Part shown: positions 6,088 through 10,253 of the stretch, piece after piece | Layout of the letters: the number at the start of each line of letters is the position of its first letter | Position numbering within the stretch: position 1 is the stretch's first letter | Assembly (NCBI GenBank): GCA_030765555.1 | Contig: JAVCCI010000029.1 | Location: 1-10,253, forward strand | DNA: 10,253 bases | Origin: Candidatus Kappaea frigidicola | GTDB taxonomy: Bacteria > Omnitrophota > Gorgyraeia > JAGLLT01 | Direction of reading: 5' to 3' | Position numbers and translations under genes: made by a program | The notes under the pieces: model-generated | The model's database searches: none | What the model was told of the DNA's origin: nothing | What the model saw: the letters and a program-made list of their open reading frames with translations, nothing else

Positions 6088-6803
6088 ATAAAAGGCAGGA
6101 TATTATAAAAACCCCCCAGCATATAGCTATTATAATGGACGGTAATGGTCGATGGGCCACCCAGAAAGGGTTGCCGCGAATCATGGGTCATAAAGCCGGC
6201 GCTGAAACTGTCGAAAAAATTATTGAAGCTGCGTTGGAATTTGGCATTGATTACCTGACCTTATATGCATTTTCTTGCGAAAACTGGAAACGCCCAAAGT
6301 CAGAAGTAGATGCTTTAATGAATTATTTAAAGACATATCTTACTAAGGCTAATAAAGAATTTAATGAAAAAGGTATACGTTTGTTAGCTATAGGTGAATT
6401 AGAACTTTTGCCAGATAAAGTTGCTCAAAGACTTTCTAAAACTATTGAGAGTACAAAAAATAATCTTAACATGACTGTAGTATTAGCTTTGAGCTATGGA
6501 AGCCGTCAGGAAATAGTCCGAGCTGCAAAAAGTATAGCTCAAGAAATTAAAAATGGTAAGATTGATATAGATAACATTGATGAAAACACTTTTGGCAACT
6601 ACTTATATACATCAAAAATTCCCGACCCGGATATATTAATAAGGACTTCTTATGAGCTGAGATTAAGTAATTTTCTTCTCTGGCAATTATCTTATGCAGA
6701 GTTCTATTTTAGTAAAAAGATGTGGCCTGATTTTAATAAGGAAGATTTAGGAGAAATAATTTCTGATTTTCAGAAAAGAGAAAGAAGATATGGTGATGTC
6801 TGA
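6066..6803 (+). CDS. uppS: Undecaprenyl (polyprenyl) diphosphate synthase, cis-type
   Basis: UppS condenses farnesyl diphosphate with IPP units, with cis geometry, to make the C55 carrier lipid for peptidoglycan and surface glycans, at the inner face of the cytoplasmic membrane. From the ATG at 6066 it has 245 residues, normal for the family. MDGNGRW has the essential Asp25; GHKAG (41-45), LYAFSCENWKRP and SNFLLWQLSYAEFYF are all recognisable. The IPP-binding RTGGEHRIS motif reads RTSYELRLS (193-201): both glycines and the His are changed, but the two Arg, the Glu and the Ser remain. The start is uncertain. ATG 6066 sits inside the terminator stem with no properly spaced SD, TTG 6045 is the only other conventional choice, and ATT 6102/ATA 6105 behind an SD are plausible. 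It heads the operon and its 3' end overlaps cdsA. Confidence 0.93.
   Translation: MIYIPLFYKRQDIIKTPQHIAIIMDGNGRWATQKGLPRIMGHKAGAETVEKIIEAALEFGIDYLTLYAFSCENWKRPKSEVDALMNYLKTYLTKANKEFNEKGIRLLAIGELELLPDKVAQRLSKTIESTKNNLNMTVVLALSYGSRQEIVRAAKSIAQEIKNGKIDIDNIDENTFGNYLYTSKIPDPDILIRTSYELRLSNFLLWQLSYAEFYFSKKMWPDFNKEDLGEIISDFQKRERRYGDV
6092..6100 (+). promoter_or_regulatory. SD-like sequence that may set a non-ATG uppS start
   Basis: AAGGCAGGA lies just after the terminator. It is followed by in-frame ATT (6102) and ATA (6105) codons; the AAGG part is 6 bases before ATT and AGGA is 4 bases before ATA. Starting there gives a protein beginning (I)IKTPQHIAIIMDGNGRW, the usual short UppS N-terminus. There is no ATG, GTG or TTG in this frame between 6069 and 6134. 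Confidence 0.4.
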
Positions 6804-7596
6804 AAATCTAATTAAAAGAATAGTAATTAATAGCATTCTTATTGTTATGACATTAGTTGCAGTTTTTATTTGGCCTTCCTGGGCTTTTATGATATGGTTG
6901 ATGCTTTTTATTGGTTTGGCATTGAATGAATTTTTTGACATGATACTTAAAAAAAGCGTTCCGGTTTATAAAAAAACAGGTATTTTCATGGGCTTAATTA
7001 TTCCGCTCATTATTTTAAAACCGGTAGAAGAATGGGTATTGGCATTTATTTTGTTAGCATTTGTATTATTTTTTGTTTTAGAGTTTTCTAAAAAGAATCA
7101 TACGGATGCAATATTGGGAATTTCAACTACGGTTTTTGGAGTTATATATATAAGTTGGCTCGGCAGTTATCTTTTAAAAATTAGACAATTAGAAGAAGGT
7201 GGTCTTTTAGTTTTATTTGCGCTTTTAGTTTGTAAAGCGTCTGATGCAGGGGCATATTTTATAGGTAAGAGTTTTGGTAAGCACAAACTCTTAAAAGAAA
7301 TTAGTCCTAATAAGTCCATTGAAGGGGCAATTGGTGGATTTTGTTGTAGCATCCTAGTTGCCTTTTCAAGTAAGATATATCTTCCTAATATATCAGTATA
7401 TCACCTTCTGGTTCTAGGTGTTTTAGTTGGCTTAACAGCACAGCTGGGAGATTTATCAGAGTCTCTTATAAAACGCGACTGTGTAGTTAAGGATTCTGGT
7501 AATCTCATACCTAATCAAGGTGGCGTGCTTGATATATTAGATAGTATTCTATTTTCCGCGCCAGTAGTTTATTTATATCTCAAGTACACTTTATAG
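6790..7596 (+). CDS. cdsA: Phosphatidate cytidylyltransferase (CDP-diglyceride synthase)
   Basis: CdsA converts phosphatidate + CTP to CDP-diacylglycerol + PPi, the branch point of phospholipid synthesis, in the cytoplasmic membrane. The 268 residues are of family size and strongly hydrophobic, with several membrane helices. The CTP/metal region is clear: SDAGAYFIGKSFGKHKL (151-167), ISPNKSIEG (171-179), and the signature GDLSESLIKR to LDILDS (220-252) including KDSG. Within the signature the usual HGG is QGG (Gln243) and the Arg of the LDRxDS motif is Ile249; Asp248 and Asp251 are kept. The start ATG 6790 overlaps the end of uppS by 14 bases; ATG 6796 is an alternative two codons in. No strong SD is visible, so translational coupling to uppS is likely. 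The PPi it releases is a substrate for the pyrophosphatase upstream. Confidence 0.92.
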   Translation: MVMSENLIKRIVINSILIVMTLVAVFIWPSWAFMIWLMLFIGLALNEFFDMILKKSVPVYKKTGIFMGLIIPLIILKPVEEWVLAFILLAFVLFFVLEFSKKNHTDAILGISTTVFGVIYISWLGSYLLKIRQLEEGGLLVLFALLVCKASDAGAYFIGKSFGKHKLLKEISPNKSIEGAIGGFCCSILVAFSSKIYLPNISVYHLLVLGVLVGLTAQLGDLSESLIKRDCVVKDSGNLIPNQGGVLDILDSILFSAPVVYLYLKYTL

Positions 7597-7607
7597 AATA
7601 TATTATT

Positions 7608-8780
7608 ATGAAAAAAATAAAAAATGTTGCTATTTTCGGTTCAACGGGTTCGATTGGTGAGAGTGCTCTTGGTGTGCTCAAATGCTTCAAGGACGATTTT
7701 GAAATAAAAGCTCTTGTGGCTTGCAGGCAATCAAAAAAGTTTCTTGCACAAATAAAAGAGTATAGGCCTGATTATGCTGTTATGGCAGATTTGAAGGCTG
7801 CAGAGACAATTAAAGATAATATTGGTACATTAAAGACTAAATTTTATGCAGGTGATCAAGCAGTAATTAATCTAGCCAAAAGAAAAGATATTGATATAAT
7901 TATCATGGCTATCTCTGGGGCCTCAGCTTTGTTACCGTTAATTGAAGCAACAAAGCATTCAAAAACCATAGCTTTAGCCAATAAAGAATCTTTAGTTATG
8001 GCTGGTAGAATGGTTATGGACTTAGCTAAAAAACATAAAGCGACTATTATCCCTGTTGATTCTGAACATAGTGCTATATTTCAATGCCTTGAAGGAAAAG
8101 AATATAAGCCTACAAAGATATATTTAACAGGTTCGGGTGGCTCTTTGAGGAAGACACCTAAAAGTAAATTAAGAAATATTACTCCTAGTCAGGCGTTAAA
8201 TCATCCTAAGTGGTCTATGGGAAAAAAGATTACCATTGATTCTGCTACTTTAATGAATAAGGGTTTAGAGGTTATAGAGGCTATGCATTTATTTAATATA
8301 CCCTTAGATAGAATTGAAGTCTTAATTCATCCGGAGGCGCTTATTCATTCTATGGTTGAGTTTTCTGATAGTAGTATCCTTGCTCAAATAGCATGTCCTG
8401 ATATGAAGTTACCAATAGAATATGCGCTTTCTTATCCAAAGAGACTTAGAGCGGTAACTAAAAAAGTTGATTTTATAAAAAATAATATAATGACTTTTTT
8501 TAAGGCTGATACAGGTAAATTTCCATGTTTAAAATTGGCTTATCAGGCAGCTAAAAAAGGCTATACTTATCCTATAGTTTTAAATGCAGCTAATGAAATT
8601 GCCGTCTGGGCTTTTTTAGATAAAAGGATTAGATTTACTGATATATCAAAAATAATAGAAAAGACAATGAAGCGACACAAACCGTTAAAAAAGTATAATC
8701 TTAATGATATACTCTCAGTCAATAACCAATCTCGCTTAGAGGCAGAAAAAATAGTAGAAAGGTTAAGCTCAACATGTTAG
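7608..8780 (+). CDS. dxr: 1-deoxy-D-xylulose 5-phosphate reductoisomerase
   Basis: Dxr (IspC) converts DXP to 2-C-methyl-D-erythritol 4-phosphate using NADPH and a divalent metal, the second step of the MEP pathway; it is the fosmidomycin target. The 390 residues match family length. The NADPH motif GSTGSIG is at 11-17, ANKES is present, metal ligands Asp151 and Glu153 lie in VDSEHS, and the third ligand Glu221 lies in MNKGLE. The active-site lid reads TGSGGSLRKTP, where many homologues have GGPFR, and Trp202 in HPKWSMG is conserved. The C-terminal helical domain has the expected NAANEIAV motif. It starts 11 bases after cdsA with no visible SD in an all-A/T spacer apart from one G, and its end overlaps the rseP start by 7 bases. 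Confidence 0.97.
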   Translation: MKKIKNVAIFGSTGSIGESALGVLKCFKDDFEIKALVACRQSKKFLAQIKEYRPDYAVMADLKAAETIKDNIGTLKTKFYAGDQAVINLAKRKDIDIIIMAISGASALLPLIEATKHSKTIALANKESLVMAGRMVMDLAKKHKATIIPVDSEHSAIFQCLEGKEYKPTKIYLTGSGGSLRKTPKSKLRNITPSQALNHPKWSMGKKITIDSATLMNKGLEVIEAMHLFNIPLDRIEVLIHPEALIHSMVEFSDSSILAQIACPDMKLPIEYALSYPKRLRAVTKKVDFIKNNIMTFFKADTGKFPCLKLAYQAAKKGYTYPIVLNAANEIAVWAFLDKRIRFTDISKIIEKTMKRHKPLKKYNLNDILSVNNQSRLEAEKIVERLSSTC

Positions 8781-9910
8781 GTGTTATTTTAGCAGTTATA
8801 ATATTTGGTCTTATTATTCTTATTCATGAGTTTGGTCATTATATTGTGGGTAAACTATCTGGTTGTAGTGTATCGAAGTTTTCTATAGGCTGGGGACCTA
8901 AAATGGTGGCGTTTAAAAAGAAAGAAACTGAATATCAGATTTCATGGATACCTTTAATCGGTGGTTATGTGCGCATGCCCGGAATGGAAGGGGAAAGTGC
9001 TGAGTTAACTAAAGAAGAAGAGGGTGATATTAAAAAATATAACCTGAAAACCTTTGAAGAAATAAGAACGTGGCAGAAGTTTATGGTTTTTATTGGTGGT
9101 GTAGGTATGCAGATAATAACTGCTGTATTACTATTATCTATAGTGATAGCTGTAATGGGAAAACCACTTAGTAAGCTTTATATTGCTGGAGTTAGCGAGG
9201 GTTCACCAGCACAAGCAGCAGGCTTAAAAACAGCTGATGTAATTCTTAAAGTAGATAATCAATCAATAAATTCAGTTGATGATTTATTGGGTTATCTTAG
9301 TGATAAAGATGACCAAGAAGTGAAAGTTAGTTATAAAAGAGGTAGTAAATTATTAACTGCAAGTGTTATTCCGATATATAATAGTGAGTATAAAAAAGTT
9401 GTTATGGGTATAAATATTGCTCCTAGCCTCTATTTTGAAAAGGAAGAGATGTCTTGGAAGGATTACGCATTTGGGGGCATTATTTTTACTGGAGAACTGA
9501 GTGTTAAAATGCTTGAAGGTATCTGGATGCTGATTAGTGGTAAATTACCCATTAAAGATTCAGCTATGGGTCCGGTAGGTATCGTGGCAATTACTAAAGA
9601 CATTATCCAGACAGGTTTTTTAAATGTTATCATGTTTTTTATCCTGATAAATATAAATTTAGCATTTATTAATTTAATGCCTTTTCCAGCACTTGATGGC
9701 GGGCACGTTATATTTTTAGCTATTGAGAAGATTTTTAGAATAAAAATAAGTACTAAAATTAAAGAAAAAATTATTATTGTGGGTTTTTCTTTACTTATAA
9801 TACTTATTCTATATATTACTTTAAATGATGTCACTCGTCTCTACAAAGCTCACCAGTCTAAAAAAGAGGCCGCATTAACACAAGAAGAAATTGAAACTGA
9901 TAAGAAATGA
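8774..9910 (+). CDS. rseP: RseP-type site-2 intramembrane zinc metalloprotease
   Basis: This cytoplasmic-membrane protease cleaves transmembrane substrates within the bilayer, such as anti-sigma factors or leftover signal peptides. Helix 1 carries the zinc site HEFGH (18-22). The conserved beta loop FSIGWGPK and IPLIGGYVRM follow. A second membrane helix is near 107-128, a single PDZ domain spans about 134-200 (GVSEGSPAQAAGLKTADVI), and the third zinc ligand is Asp308 in NLMPFPALDGGH, followed by a last helix. At 378 residues with one PDZ domain it is shorter than E. coli RseP (about 450, two PDZ domains) and closer to RasP-like homologues. Its ATG lies inside the dxr end (7-base overlap), with a weak AAAGG 11 bases upstream. 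Its substrate cannot be inferred, as no anti-sigma factor gene is in the window. The placement between dxr and ispG is common in bacteria. Confidence 0.94.
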   Translation: MLGVILAVIIFGLIILIHEFGHYIVGKLSGCSVSKFSIGWGPKMVAFKKKETEYQISWIPLIGGYVRMPGMEGESAELTKEEEGDIKKYNLKTFEEIRTWQKFMVFIGGVGMQIITAVLLLSIVIAVMGKPLSKLYIAGVSEGSPAQAAGLKTADVILKVDNQSINSVDDLLGYLSDKDDQEVKVSYKRGSKLLTASVIPIYNSEYKKVVMGINIAPSLYFEKEEMSWKDYAFGGIIFTGELSVKMLEGIWMLISGKLPIKDSAMGPVGIVAITKDIIQTGFLNVIMFFILININLAFINLMPFPALDGGHVIFLAIEKIFRIKISTKIKEKIIIVGFSLLIILILYITLNDVTRLYKAHQSKKEAALTQEEIETDKK

Positions 9911-10253
9911 TTAAACGCAGAAAGTCAAAAATAATATCTGTAGGTAAGGTGAAAATAGGCGGTAATAAACCTATTGTTATTCAGGGTATGACTAAAATTT
10001 CTACAGAAAAAATTGCAGCTGTAGTTGCTCAGATAAAAGAAATGGAGAAAGCTGGCTGTGAGCTTGTGCGTCTGGCTGTTAAAACCGAGGAGCAAGCTAA
10101 GGCATTATCAAAAATAAAGAAAAAGGTTAAAATACCTCTTATTGCGGATATTCATTTTGATTACCGCTTAGCTTTACTCTCAATTAAGAGTGGAGTTGAT
10201 AAAATAAGGATTAATCCAGGTAATATTACAGATAAGAAGGCTATTGATGAAAC
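9907..10253 (+). CDS. ispG: 4-hydroxy-3-methylbut-2-enyl diphosphate synthase, N-terminal part
   Basis: IspG (GcpE) is the [4Fe-4S] enzyme that reductively converts ME-cPP to HMBPP, the penultimate MEP-pathway step. The window holds about 115 codons and the frame is open to the right edge. The N-terminal TIM-barrel hallmarks are clear: IVIQGMT near 24-30 (usually VQSMT), VAQIKEMEKAGCELVRLAV, IPLIADIHFDYRLAL, then SGVDKIRINPGNI. The cluster-binding cysteine domain lies beyond the edge. The start ATG overlaps the rseP stop as ATGA, pointing to translational coupling; there is no good SD. With dxr this makes the operon a source of isoprenoid precursors for uppS. The identity is secure although the gene is cut by the window end. 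Confidence 0.95.
   Translation, partial: MIKRRKSKIISVGKVKIGGNKPIVIQGMTKISTEKIAAVVAQIKEMEKAGCELVRLAVKTEEQAKALSKIKKKVKIPLIADIHFDYRLALLSIKSGVDKIRINPGNITDKKAIDE

Noticed and set aside
9463..9834. 123-codon open frame on the minus strand inside rseP
   Set aside because: It lies wholly opposite a clearly conserved gene, has no SD or family resemblance, and its open length is explained by AT-rich codon bias of the sense strand.

Overview
The window is an AT-rich bacterial chromosomal segment in which every convincing gene lies on the + strand. It reads as core housekeeping DNA, not an accessory island: I see no transposase, phage, CRISPR, tRNA or rRNA signature. The organism appears diderm (Gram-negative-type). 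It has an OmpA/MotB-type peptidoglycan-binding lipoprotein with an outer-membrane-type +2 residue, a secreted AMIN-like protein, an RseP-type site-2 protease, and the MEP isoprenoid route. The combination of AT richness, a membrane pyrophosphatase, an AMIN/TPR protein and a compact uppS-cdsA-dxr-rseP-ispG run recalls uncultured lineages such as Omnitrophota, or perhaps Elusimicrobia. That placement is an impression from the protein sequences and was not tested.

Layout. Bases 2-295 are the 3' end of an unidentified gene, possibly OsmC-like. After a 128-base AT-rich gap with an extended -10 promoter comes a secreted protein with an AMIN-like N-terminus, a charged linker and three C-terminal TPRs (424-1740). 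A short hairpin-bearing gap leads to purA (1821-3098), followed 13 bases later by hppA, a membrane-bound ion-pumping pyrophosphatase (3112-5307). A consensus-quality sigma70-type promoter (TTGACA, 17 bases, TATTAT) then drives an OmpA-family lipoprotein gene (5386-6027), which ends in a textbook rho-independent terminator (6059-6087).

From about 6066 to the window end runs a tightly packed envelope/isoprenoid operon: uppS, cdsA, dxr, rseP and the 5' part of ispG. Most junctions overlap (cdsA start inside uppS, rseP start inside dxr, an ATGA overlap between rseP and ispG). dxr and ispG make IPP/DMAPP precursors, uppS turns these into the undecaprenyl carrier for peptidoglycan and glycan export, cdsA supplies CDP-diacylglycerol for phospholipids, and rseP is an intramembrane protease for envelope signalling or signal-peptide clearance.

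No wholly new system is evident. The most interesting point is the start of uppS. Its only upstream ATG lies inside the terminator stem, while an SD-like sequence after the terminator precedes AUU/AUA codons exactly where UppS proteins normally begin. UppS and CdsA also carry substitutions at usually invariant motif positions, and the pyrophosphatase has residues suggesting a K+-dependent, probably Na+-pumping type.
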